This document shows, piece by piece, positions 25,916 to 37,600 of a stretch of 64,000 nt of DNA. The stretch comes from Ardenticatenaceae bacterium (GTDB lineage Bacteria > Chloroflexota > Anaerolineae > Promineifilales > Promineifilaceae), in NCBI GenBank assembly GCA_011525915.1, contig WYBM01000015.1:310001-374000 (forward strand), in the 5' to 3' direction. Position numbers and translations under genes: made by a program. The notes below the pieces were generated by a model that was not told where the DNA came from, did not search any database, and saw nothing but the letters and a program-made list of their open reading frames with translations. The first letter of the stretch is position 1; each line of letters begins with the position of its first letter.

Positions 25916-26237
25916 AGGTAAAAGATAAATAATGCCCATTGTACGTGGCTTTAATAAGTGAGGTTATAGGCTCTTTGTGCCCAGGCGGCTTATGCCGAGC
26001 TTCGCCTCGATTTTGATGAGGAGGCGATCATGCTTTTGGTAAGGGGGAATCGTTCCGCATGTAAAAAGCGGACAAGCACGGCCGTCTGCCCAGCCCGCCA
26101 AATGGCGTATACAGACCGCGCTAAACAGCCCTGTCCTATGTAGAAAGCATCTGATATGCTTTTGGCTATTCCAAACTAATGTAAGTTTAATGTATGTACC
26201 GCACTCAAGGCGACTTCACCCTAAATTGGAGAAAACA
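25916..26237. other. Intergenic region with short hairpins and a repeated word
   Basis: 322 bases between copA and the triple-DsbA gene with no gene visible. Contents: a small hairpin (CCGC ... GCGG near 26057-26073) and GCCAAATGGCGTAT near 26097, which is repeated at 22630 upstream of csoR and contains the dyad GCCA-AA-TGGC. A plausible SD (TTGGAGAAAA) lies at its end. Confidence 0.5.
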
Positions 26238-28283
26238 GTGAATAGGCGGTTGATAATTTTTCTTTTTGCAATAATGATGAGTATGGTTGCTTGTGGCCCG
26301 GCATCGACGGAAAAACTGGAAGCACCCAATGCAGATCAACAAGTTGAAGCGCCATCTTCTTTTACTTCAGACAAGGTTGACTATGAACCTCTTGTTTCAA
26401 TTCAGAATGAAGCAGAAAGTGAAAATGAATCAACGGCCGTTGTTGCTCAAGAGTCAGATTCAGAGCCGGTAACAGGGTCGTATCCTGACAATACAGTCCC
26501 CCGTCCCCTGACTTCTCTGGGTGATCCGAATGCGCCTGTGGTCATTGTTGAATATTCGGATTACCAATGCCCTTTTTGTCGACGCCATTTCTTACAAACC
26601 ATGCCACTGTTGAAAACAGAATTTATTGATACCGGCCGCGTCTACTACGTTTTCAAAGATTTCCCCATTGCTTCACTCCATCCTCTGGCCTACCGGCTGC
26701 ATGAATCAGCTCTTTGCGCCGGAGAAATCAACGGTGACTCTGCTTATTGGCAAAGTCATGGTCTGTTTTTTAATGAAGCTGAGACCTTTCAGAAAAACAG
26801 CGAAGCGGCAATGGATGAGGCGATTTTGGCTCGGTTTGATGACCTTGGCTTTGATGTCAATGAGATTGAAGCTTGTTTGGCAGACGGCCGTTACGCTGAT
26901 GAGGTACAAAATTATATTCGAGAAGGTCAATCTTTGGGTGTCAACGGTACGCCGACCTTTTTTATCAATGGCAATTTATTAGTTGGGGCTCAACCCTTTG
27001 AAACGTTTCAATTGGCTATTAATCAAGTCGAAAGAGGTGAAGCAATTGCGGCTGCCCCTACCCAACCACCTCCCCCACCCGCTGTAGCACCCACTCCTGC
27101 CACAATTCCTGCCCGTGCGATAACGGCATTGGGAGACCCAAATGCACCCGTCACGATTGTTGAATATTCAGATTACCAATGTCCGTTTTGCCGCCGTCAC
27201 AATCAAGAAACGATGCCTCTGCTTATAACCAACTATATCGATACAGGCCGGGTTTATTACGTTTTTAAAGATTTTCCAATTGCCAGTTTGCACCCCCTTG
27301 CTTATCGTCTGCATGAGGCTGCTTTGTGTGTTAGTGATGTCACAGGCACTGAAGGATATTGGCAGGCACATGATCGTTTTTTCGCCGATGCAGAATTCTT
27401 CCGAGTTGATTCAATAGCTGAAATGGATGCCGTCATTCTAGAGGTATTTGCAGAAATGGGGTTACCAGACATCAGCGCTTGTTTAGAAAACAACACCTAT
27501 GCCGATGTTGTTCAGGCAGGTGTAAATGAAGGAGCACAATTGAGCGTAACAGGTACACCTGCCTTTTTCATTAACGGTTATCCTGTGACAGGTGCTCAGC
27601 CATATAATGTCTTCGAATATGCAATTGGTCTGGCAGAATCCGGTCAATTAGCAAGTGCGTATGAACAAGCCGGGCCCAGAGATGGCAAAGCTCAAGCTAC
27701 GGCCACCGCTCAAGCTTTGTTGCCCAAAGAAATACCTCTCGATGACGAACCGGCAAAAGGGGACCCTAATGCGCCTATTACAATTGTAGAATATTCCGAT
27801 TATCAATGTCCTTTCTGCTTGCGTCATTTTGAACAAACCATGCCCCAATTACAGGCTTATATTGATGCAGGACAGGTGCGGTATGTGTTTAAAGATTTTC
27901 CGCTTCACGCCATTCACCCTCAAGCCCAAAAAGCGCATGAGGCAGCTCGCTGTGCCCGTGAGCTAGGTGGGGATGGTATGTATTGGGTAATGCACGATCT
28001 CCTTTTTGCCAATCAAGCCAGGTGGGCAGAACCCCCCGTCCCAGAGCATATACCTGTGTTAAAGGAATTGGCTGCTGAAGCGGGTCTACCCCCAGCTAAA
28101 TTTAATACTTGTTTAGACAGTGGGAAGTATTATGATGCTGTGAATGCAGAGGTTGATGAAGGCCTGCAATTGGGTGTACGGGGCACACCTGCTTTTTTCA
28201 TTAACGGATACCTTTTATCAGGTGCCCAACCATTTTCTGTTTTTCAACAGGCCGTTGAGCAGTTACAAACTCAAACAGATTAA
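26238..28283 (+). CDS. Lipoprotein with three tandem DsbA-like thioredoxin domains
   Basis: GTG 26238 is chosen: it follows TTGGAG and places a lipoprotein signal at the N-terminus (FLFAIMMSMVAC lipobox). The 681-residue mature protein has a short disordered Glu/Ser-rich linker, then three DsbA/DSBA_4-type domains. Each begins GDPNAP-(V/I)-x-IVEYSDYQCPF and holds a CPFC active site (Cys pairs at about 111, 315 and 524), FKDFP and a cis-Pro loop GTP(T/A)FFING. Pro/Ala linkers join them. Single-domain relatives catalyse disulfide formation or reduction outside the membrane (BdbD/DsbG-like). All three active sites look intact. Domains 1 and 2 are closest to each other, so duplication was probably stepwise. 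No DsbB/VKOR partner is in the window. Confidence 0.88.
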   Translation: MNRRLIIFLFAIMMSMVACGPASTEKLEAPNADQQVEAPSSFTSDKVDYEPLVSIQNEAESENESTAVVAQESDSEPVTGSYPDNTVPRPLTSLGDPNAPVVIVEYSDYQCPFCRRHFLQTMPLLKTEFIDTGRVYYVFKDFPIASLHPLAYRLHESALCAGEINGDSAYWQSHGLFFNEAETFQKNSEAAMDEAILARFDDLGFDVNEIEACLADGRYADEVQNYIREGQSLGVNGTPTFFINGNLLVGAQPFETFQLAINQVERGEAIAAAPTQPPPPPAVAPTPATIPARAITALGDPNAPVTIVEYSDYQCPFCRRHNQETMPLLITNYIDTGRVYYVFKDFPIASLHPLAYRLHEAALCVSDVTGTEGYWQAHDRFFADAEFFRVDSIAEMDAVILEVFAEMGLPDISACLENNTYADVVQAGVNEGAQLSVTGTPAFFINGYPVTGAQPYNVFEYAIGLAESGQLASAYEQAGPRDGKAQATATAQALLPKEIPLDDEPAKGDPNAPITIVEYSDYQCPFCLRHFEQTMPQLQAYIDAGQVRYVFKDFPLHAIHPQAQKAHEAARCARELGGDGMYWVMHDLLFANQARWAEPPVPEHIPVLKELAAEAGLPPAKFNTCLDSGKYYDAVNAEVDEGLQLGVRGTPAFFINGYLLSGAQPFSVFQQAVEQLQTQTD

Positions 28284-28348
28284 GTCATCATCAAAGCTGT
28301 GAAAATGGACCCTATTGCTTTGGGCGGCGTGTGCTGCTGCCTCGAAAC

Positions 28349-28376
28349 GGGCTGGCCGTCGGCCTACGGCCAGCCC
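28349..28376 (+). terminator. GC-rich hairpin downstream of the triple-DsbA gene
   Basis: GGGCTGGCCGT (28349-28359) pairs perfectly with ACGGCCAGCCC (28366-28376) over a 6-base loop. No U-run follows. It lies 66 bases after the stop codon. Confidence 0.5.
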
Positions 28377-28383
28377 CCTACCT

Positions 28384-28617
28384 TCCTCTAACTTGCCTCT
28401 CTTCACCCAACTACACGCTATTGAACAGGCTTTGGCCCCGTTGGGTTACCATGCCTCCAGTACCTCGACCATTGAACGTCATAACGGCATAGCCCAGTTT
28501 ATGAGTGCCATTCAGGTACACAAACCCTTGGCCTTTGCCAGTGCAGAATTTCAGGACAGAATCCCAAAGTTTGCGGTGAGTTGGTGCCTACAAACCTTAA
28601 AATTTCCTCATCCCTAA
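28384..28617 (+). pseudogene. Transposase-like remnant
   Basis: The frame encodes TSTIERHNGIAQFM ... KPLAFASAEFQ and runs to a stop at 28615. The xxxIERxNG...R(K)(P/T)LAFxx pattern recalls the C-terminal part of IS1-type transposases. There is no upstream catalytic part and no start of its own. The remaining bases 28284-28640 hold only the hairpin above. Confidence 0.35.
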
Positions 28618-28640
28618 ATCTTGAAGGGGCATCGCTTTGC

Positions 28641-31600
28641 TTATTGGGGATCATTTATGCCTGAATACGGATGAATGGGAACCTGTTTCCATACATCTAC
28701 ACAGTGAGTATTTCCACCGGTCTTTTCGTACCAATTGGAAACAGCCGCATACCCCTCACCGATGTACAAATCAAAAAAGTCAGAATTTGCAAACCCGCCC
28801 GTGTCTGTCACCTCGAGCAAACCGATCCCATCAAGGTAAATGCTTGAGTTTCTGGGATAGGTATTTAGATCTGCCCCTACTGTTCCATAGGGTCTTAGAT
28901 CATCTACACCTACTCCCCATTCATATGTTATATCTTCAAACCCTCCGAAAGACGCAGCACTCCAGGGAGCAATCTTTGCAAGCATTTTTTCCAGATATCG
29001 CTGTTTTAGCTTTGCGCTTCCTGTGTTATTATAGGCCTCCCAATACTCCTTTGGCACCCAACCCACAATATTGTGTCCCTCAATCCTTCGGTTAAGCCAA
29101 GTAACTTCGGTACCATTTACATAGTAATTTACTGCTGTAATAGGGTAAACAGGGTGAAAATATTGCCCATTATTAGCTTTTGCTGTGCCTTGCATAAATA
29201 TGCCGCCCAAGTCTGTAAGCAGGGCTTCTGTGACATAATATGTTTGGTATTCTCCAGTTTTCCGATCTCTGATCTGAATAGGAACTTTTCGCCCGGAATA
29301 ATCCGACTCTAAGGCAATAATGTAGTTTGAAACTCTCACTTTGCCTGCATACTTCCACATCATTCCTTCTTCAGGAGTTGGTAAATCAACATCCGGTTCG
29401 CCCCCTTCACATTTTGAGTGGCCTGTAGGATCAGTGTATCGGCATGGGTTGTTTTGGACGTACATGTATCGGTCATAGGACATGGGGTTCCAAGGGCCAG
29501 GTACAACCGCATCTGGGCTAATGAAACGGCCGAGCGATGGCGAATAAAACCGTGCATTGTAATCCATCAACCCAAACCCGCGCTCGGCCCGCTGCCCGGT
29601 GTACCCAAAGTCCGTCTTTGCCATCCCGCTCTCCCAACTCACGTCGCCAAAGGGCGTATACCGTGCCTGGCTCACAAGGCCCCCACTGGCGTTGGTGGTC
29701 AGGGAGGTGGACCCCAGATGGTCGCCGTGCAGGTAGTAAACGGCACCTTGTGGGCCGTCTCCCAGGCGCATGGCGGCCCGCTGGCTGCCAAAGTGGTAAT
29801 ATTTGGTGATGGTTTCGATCTGGACAACGGGCGCAGGCACCGGCTGGTAACTGCTCTGGTTGCCTAAGCCGTCCCTGGCGCGTACCTGGAAGCGGTAGGT
29901 GTGGTCAGCCTGCCCCACAAACTGCCCGCTGGTGGCACTGGTGTTGGTGTAGCCGGGCCAGGGCTGCCAACTGCCGTTGCCATCTCTGTACCGCACGTCA
30001 TAGGCCGTAATGCCTGAAGCATCGGTGCCGCTCCAGGACACGGTAAAGCGCAGGCCGGCCTGGGCCGGGGCATTCACGGTCACCACCGGCGGCATGGTGT
30101 CCACCACTACCGGCGCAGATGTTACCCACGGGCTTTGATTGTCTACGTTGTCCACACCCCGGGCACGGAAGGTGTAGGCGCCGTCGCCTGTGCCCTGTGT
30201 ATTGCTGTTAAACTGCGCCTGGGTTTGTGTGGTCGCCGCCAGCCAGGTTGTCCAGGTTGTGTCCCCTTCTTTTTGGAACTGAACGATGTAATGCTGGAGC
30301 CCAGAGCCGGTATCCGTGCCGCTCCAGGATACATTAAAGGTGCTGCTGTTTGTGGAACCGGGGGCGTTGATGCCGGACATGGTGGGTGGGGCGAAGTCCT
30401 GGTAAACGTAGAAATTGTACGTTTGCAGATTGCCAACCCGATCATAAGCCGTCAAAGGCATCAGCCCATGCCCGCTGACGCTCTCAATGGAGTACGTGCG
30501 GGTGTAGTAACCATCGGCGCTGGTTACGTTCTCCGGGCTGGCGCCAAAGAAGGCAGGGAAGGTGACATGCCGCATCCCCACGTTACTGTCTGTGGCGGTG
30601 ACCTCCACCTGCACGGTGCCCGTGGCGCTTTCGGCGTAATAGAGGGTGGTGGCGTTGGCTTTGTACACATGGGCCGTTCCCAAGAGCGTCAGCGCAAAGT
30701 TGCTAAACTGCGGCACAGCGGCGTCCCAATAGACGGTGAAGTTCACAGGGGCGTCGCCGCTGCGTGGGGACACATTCCCGGCGCGGTCGATGGCGGTCAG
30801 CGAACGGCCGCCGGCTGCCAGGGTGCCTGTCGCCGTAAACGGCCGGGTGACGAGGGTATTGGCCACCGCACCGTTGGCCGGGGCCACCACCGTCCCGCTG
30901 CCAAACACGTTCGGGAAGGTGACAAAGTCTACCCCGGCCACTTCGTCAGGATGTATCAGGGCGGGGTTTTGATCATTGACCGTCACCGAGACTTCCAGCA
31001 CATTCCCCACCGAGGCCGGGCCATGCCAGACGGTCTGGTTATCCGGGACGTATAAGTTTTCGCCTACTTTGTCCAGGACCAGGCCCAGGGCGCGCGGCGG
31101 GGTCCTGTCTACAATGAAGCCGGGCACGGTCACTTGAGATTCATTCTCCGCCCAGTCCCAGGCGGTGATCGTCACCTGTTTTAACCCTTCGGCGGCGCCA
31201 TCGTCCACCTGGACGAGCTGTTCGAACAGGTCAAAGTCGGTGGCGTCGCGGGTGTATTGGCCTTCAACCGTGTTCCCGATCTGGGGCAGGTCGTGGATGA
31301 CGGCCGTGGCGCTGACCACCCCGGTCAGGTTGTCTTTGATGAGGGCCGACAGCGTCACCGTGTTGTGGGGGAACTGTGGGTTAATGTAAAACGGCGTCGC
31401 CCAGTAATCTTCCACAGTGGGCCCGGTCGTGTCTACCGTCACCAGGGCGGTGGCGGCCGGCCCCACGTTCCCGGCGCGGTCGGTGGCCTGCGCGGTGACG
31501 GTGAAGCGCCCACCGTTGTACGGGTAGAGGGTAAGCTGCCAGTAACCGGCCCCGTCGCTGGTGGTCACGCCGTCCAGCACGGGCGCTGGTGTCTCCCCGG

Positions 31601-34600
31601 AGGGGAGTTGTCCGCTTAAGGGCAGCGCCGCAACGGTGATGGTGCTGTAGGGTTCGGCCACGCCGGTGACCGTCAGTGTCGTTCCGCCCTGCACCTGCTG
31701 GTTGACCGGCTGGTGGATGGCGATCCACGGCGGCAGCAGGTCCAGGTAGGGCGTGACCAGCACTTCTTCATAGAGGGGTGGGGCGGCGGTGTCTTCCGCC
31801 TGGAAGAGTACGGCCACCGTCCCCTGGAACTTCCCCCCGCTGGGGGTGTGCCAGGTCCCTGTGTAGACTTCGGTCCCCAGCCCGATGATCCCGGTCGGGT
31901 TCAGGCCCACCTGGTAGGGGGCGACGGGCACCTGGGCCTGGAGCCAGGCCAGGGGCGCGCCCGTCGTGTTGATGGTGGCCGTCAGGGTGACGTCTGTGTT
32001 CAGGCCGATCACCATCGGCGCCACCCCCGCATAGGGGGCGGCAAAGAGGGTGTCCCCGCTCAAACCCACCTTGATGGGGTTGGGGGTATAGGCACTCTCA
32101 TTGCCTGCGGCGTCCACGGCAACGGCATACACCCACACAATCTGGCCTTCGGTCAGGGGCAGGTTGGCCAACCAGCGCCCGTCTGGCTGCACGCGCACAG
32201 ACACGGACGCTTCAGACGGTTGGCTGTCCAGGCCGCTTTTGTAATGCAGGGTGACGTATGTCACGTCCGGGTCACTCACCGTCCCCCAGACGGCAGCGGC
32301 ATACCGGAACCAGACAAAGCCTTTGCCAAGATGCACAGGGCTGCTCGTAAGGGAAGGCGGTGCAGGGGCCGTGCTGTCCATCACCAGCGTGCCGGGGGCA
32401 GCGGTGGTGAACTCCGTCAGCCCACCCAGGCTGCGCTGCCAATACACTTCCAGGCCATAGGTATAGGGGCCATCGGGCAGCAAGGCGCCCTGGTCATTGC
32501 GCCCATCCCATAAGACCGTCCATTCTGCGGGGCGGGTCGAGCCGGTTGAAACCAGGGTCTTGACGTCCTGGTGGGTGAACGTGCGCACGGCCGTTTCCCC
32601 CTGTTTGATCTCAAGCCGCCACCCGGTGATCTCCCAGCCATCTTCATGCGCCGCCGCACGGGCGACAAACGCCAGGGTGCGCGGTGGGGGCGTCGTCCCA
32701 TCCACCTGGTTGGGGGAAGGGGCAAACACATCTGGCACTGCGTAGACCTGCGCGGTGTGGACATTGTGGGTGTATGTCACTCCCAGGGTGGCCACGGCCG
32801 TGTTCCCGGCGGGGTCGGCGGCGGTGGCGCTGAGGGTGTTGGCCCCCAGGCGCAGCGGCCAGGCCGGGGCAGCCAGCACGCCGTTGGTGGTGGTGTACGT
32901 CCGCACCGTGCCAGAGCCGTTCGGCGTGGTGTCTGCCAGGGTAACAGTGATCACCTGGCCAGGTTCGGTTTCCAGCGTCAGGGTCACCGCCCCGCGGTTG
33001 ACAACCGTCCCCTCAAACGGCGTCTGGAAGCCGAGCCAGGTGTAAGCGTCGATGGTAAACTGCCACACCGTCTCTGTCCGGTTGCCGGCCGCATCCACGG
33101 CCAGCACATAGACGGTGTGCGTTCCGTCGGCGAGCGGGGCTGGCGGGTTGTGGGTGAATGTCTCTGGCCCGTCGTTTGGGTTGTCGCCGTAAACGGGCAC
33201 CTGGCTGCCGTCCAGGTACATGGTCACGTTCAGTGTGGTGCCGTTAACCGTGTTGTTGATCTGAACGGAGAGCGCGGGCTGGGTATCGTTTATCAGGGCA
33301 AAGGGGGCCGGGTTGGGCGCAGAAATCAGCGGCGCGGTGCTGTCGATATGGAAGGCTTTGGTCTGCAACGATTCCCAGTTCCCGGCATTGTCTTGTGCCT
33401 TAAATTCGATGACGTGGTAGCCGTCTCCAGTCACGGTGAAGGTGACCTCGGCCACGTTTTCTACCACCGTCCACTCGCCGCTGCCCGATTCGGGGTCTAC
33501 CCGGTAGCTCAGGCCGCGGACGCCGGAAGCCAGGTCCGCCGCGCTCAGCGTCACGGCTGCCGGGGAAAGGCGCGTCCAGCCGTTCTCGTCCAGCCCGGCA
33601 ATGGTGACGGCCGTGGCCGGCGGGGTGGCGTCAAGGTGAAACGGGACGTCGTACTCGGCCGTTTCCACGTTGCCGACATTGTCCACAGCCCGGTAACACA
33701 GGTTGTGCGCCCCGTCCTGGGCGTAGGTAAAGGGGCCGGTGTACGTTTGCCAGTCAGTTGCTTCGGCACAGCGGGCCAGGGTGTACTGGATGTAAGCCAC
33801 GCCGCTGCCCGGCAGGGGGTCGGTGGCCGTCAGGGTGATCTCCACCGGGGAGACGTACCAGCCCTCTTCCCCCATCGTCGCCAAGAAGCTGTGATCCGAT
33901 TCTGGCGCAGTTGTTTCGTTGGTGCGGAAGTCCGCTTCATGCCAGCCGTTCCACGGGTTGGTCAGCCAACGGCTGTGCTGCTGGAAGGGGAAGTCGGCCG
34001 GGTGATAGCCCACCCGCACCCGCCAATGGTGGGCGGTGTATTCGGCCGCCAGGTTGGTCACGGTCTGGAAGAGGTCAGGGTTCTCGGTGCAGGTGTCTGT
34101 CCAGGCGGGTTGTGCCTCTACGGCCGTGCCAGCCAGCGGCACGCCCAAAGGCTGGAGCTCCCATTCCAGCCGGACACGGCCGCAGCCAAATGGGGTGTAC
34201 CCAAACAGCCGGAACTCGACGTTGCCCCCGGCCGGTTCGGCGCGGTACAGCCGCCCCAAGAGGGCCAGTGGGGTCCCGTCTTCGTGCAGTTGGCGCGGCC
34301 GTAGGGACGTCCCCAACCCGCCATTGCCATAGTAGACGAAGAGCTTGCCTTCGTCGGTCTGGCCGCTGTCGTATCTGGGCGCGCCCACGGCCAGGTCTGC
34401 GTACCCGTCGCCGTTTGCATCGCCGGCCACGGAGACAGCCTGGCCAAACCGGCCCTGGTTCTGGTCGCCCGGCACGGCCCAATCTGCCGCCGCGGGCAGC
34501 CCGGCCGCCGCGCCATAGAAGACCCAGGCTTTGCCATCGTTGTCGTTGGCCGTCTCCCCGTCAAACAGGGGCGCGCCCAGGGCCAGGTCGCTGTAACCGT

Positions 34601-37600
34601 CGCCGTTCAGGTCACCCGGTGTGCCCAGGGACCAGCCCAGCTGTGCGCCGGCCTGGTTGCTTTCGGTGCTCCAGCCGGCGGTTGTGCTCAAACCCGCTGC
34701 GCTGCCGTAGTAGACAAAGGCCATCCCCTCGTCTGTTTGCCCACTGTCCCGCAGCGGTGCGCCGACGACGACGTCGGCAAAGCCATCACCGTTCACATCC
34801 CCGGCGCTGGCCACCGCCTGGCCAAAGGCCGCATTGGCTTGCAGCCCGTCCGCAGCCCAATCATAGACCGTCCCCGGTCCGGCCGCCGCGCCGTAATAGG
34901 CGAAGGCCGCCCCTTCGTTTTTATACCAGTTGGGGTCTGGCATGTCATAAGTGGGTGCGCCGACGAGGATGTCACTGTAGCCATCACCGTTCACATCCCC
35001 GGCCGTGCTGACGGCCGTTCCAAAATCTGCCTGGGCCGCGTCGCTGTACAAGACCAGGTCTGCCGAGGCGCTCAGGCCGGCAGCAGAGCCGAAGTAGACA
35101 AAGGCTGCGCCGCCATCGGTGAACGGGCCATCATAATCAGGCGCGCCGACGATCAGGTCGGCAAAGCCGTCGCCGTTCACATCCCCGGCCGTGCTGACGC
35201 TGTAACCGTACAGAGCGTTGGCCTGGTTGCCCTCCCCAACCCAGGCGGGCAGCGTGTTCAAGCCGTTCGCAGTGCCGTGATAGACAAACACCCGGCCTTC
35301 ATTCTGGACTCCGATGTCGTCGTAATAGGGCGCGCCCACGGCCAGGTCGCTGTAGCCGTCGCCATTGACATCCCCGGCGGTGCTGACCGAGGTGCCATAT
35401 TTGGCGTAGCCCTGGTTGCCCTCCATCATCCAGTTGGCGGTGCTGTTCCAGCCGCCTGGCCCGCCGTGATATACCAGGGCGCGGCCTTCATTGGTCTGCC
35501 CGTTATCCCACTCCGGCGCGCCGATGACAAGGTCGGCAAAGCCGTCACCGTTCACATCGCCCGCCGTATTCACTGCCTGCCCGAAAGCAGTAAAGATTTT
35601 GTTGCCTTCGGCCGTCCAGCCGGCCATAGTCTGCAGCGTCCCGGCGTCTCCGTAGAAGGCGGCGGCCCGCCCGGCGTTTGCTTGCCCGGTGAAGTAATGT
35701 GGCATCCCCACCAGGATGTCGGCCAGGCCGTCGCCGTTTACATCCCCGGCCGGGCTGATGGCCTGCCCGAAAGCGGCATTTGTCTGGTTGCCTTCGGCCG
35801 TCCAGGCTGGGCCCCCCAATACGGGGCCATGATAGACAAAAACCTGCCCTTCGCCGGTTTGCCCGACGCTGTATGCCGGCGCGCCGACCAGAATATCGGC
35901 ATAGCCGTCGCCGTTCACATCGCCGGCGGTGCTGACCGAATACCCAAAATGGGCATTTGCCTGATCGCTCTCTAAAGTCCAGAGTATTTCAAAGTTGCCT
36001 TTATACAGGTAGACGCGCCCCTCGTCTGTCTGTCCATTGTCATAGAAGGGCGCCCCGGCGAGGATGTCTGCTTTCCCGTCGCCATCCACGTCTCCGGCGG
36101 TGCTGACCGCGTAGCCCAACTGGGCCTCTGCCTGGTCCCCCTGCAGCGTCCAGTCTGGGGCATTGTTTAACCCGCTGCCATTGCTGTAAAAGACGTAGAC
36201 CTTCCCTTTATCGGCTTCGCTAACCCAGCCTTCCCCGCCAGTGCTTTGGTTGTCCAGGCCGTGCCGCGGCGCGCCAATGATCAGGTCACTCAGCCCATCG
36301 CCGTTCACGTCCCCGGCCGGGGCTACAGCAAAGCCGAACCAGGCTTCTTGTTCTTCGCCGGTCCGTGTCCAACTGGGGCTGGTGCTTAACCCCCCGCCCG
36401 TGGCGCATTGGCTGTCATAAACCGCCACGAGGCCTCCATTGGAACTGCCCTGCTGGCCAACGCTCACATGCAAATAGGCGCCGACAACCACATCTGAGCA
36501 GCCGTCGTTGTTGACATCGCCGGCGGTATTCACGGCCGTGGCAAAAGCTGCGCCGGACTGGGTCCCGGTCACCGTCCAGGCCGGGCTGGTGCTCAAGCCA
36601 TCTACCCGGCCATAATAGACTTGAGCCTGCCCCACATCATTGCTCCCGGCATCATACCCATCTGCCCCCACAATCACATCGCTGTAGCCATCGCCGTTTA
36701 CATCCCCGGCCGTGGCCACCGCCTGGCCAAAGTAGGCACCCGGCTGGTTCCCCTCTGCCGTCCAGGCCGGGGTTGCACTTAACCCGTTCGGGCCGCCGTA
36801 ATAAACAAAAGCGGCCCCTTCGTCGGTCTGCCCGTTGTCATAGAACGGCGCGCCGATGATTACATCGCTGTACCCGTCGCCGTTCACATCCCCGGCCGTG
36901 CTGACTGCGTAGCTAAACTGTGCGCCCGCCTGGCTGCCATTTCGCGTCCAGTCTGGGGTTTTAATGAGCGGGTCCACCGTGATCGGGTACACCGCGTCTG
37001 CGTCCGCGACAAGAATCCGCAGGCCCTCTTCCGTGCCTTCCAGACGGGCGTCCAGTTCCCGGCCGCGGGCATCCCACGCTTTCAGGCCGCTGTAGGTGAG
37101 GACGATCTCCTCGCCGTCCAGCAAGACGGCCTTATCGTCATCCACCACCACCAGGTTTGTGGCTCCTTCAAGGACGAGCAGCCCCTCACCCTCCGGGCGC
37201 ACGGCGAGGGTGAAACCTTGTTCCACGCCCCGCGCCTCATTCACGTACCATTCCACCACTGAATAGTGGCCGCTGAACAGTGAATACTGGTACTCAAACC
37301 GGCTCCCTTCTGCCTGCGTTTGGGCAGGGTCTCCAACTGGATGCACCTGGCTCTGGCGCCCAAAACCGGTCAGCTTCCACCGGGCCAGTTCCCGGGCAGC
37401 GGCCGTCGCGGCCGCTGTCCGGTCTGTCCAGGAGACAGTTCCGTCTGGCGCAAACCGGGTTCGCACGCCCTGCGCACGGTTCGGGGCCTGGTAGGCGTCG
37501 CCGGCCGTCGTGACGTCGTATTCCTGCGCGGCCAGGTCGGCGAAGGCTCGTGTTTCCCAATTAGCAGTTGGAGAGTCGGCAACCTTTGTTCGGACGGGGA

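Noticed and set aside
32571..34304. Long plus-strand open frame (577 codons) and others such as 30135-31055 and 34737-35975
   Set aside because: They mirror the repetitive, GC-rich giant minus-strand gene; the products are Gly/Arg/Val/His-rich without domains, and the minus strand has clear FG-GAP and Ig motifs throughout.
34310..36960. Regularly spaced repeats considered as a CRISPR-like array
   Set aside because: The period is about 190 bp, the unit is coding and matches the FG-GAP protein motif; no short repeat/spacer pattern and no cas genes.
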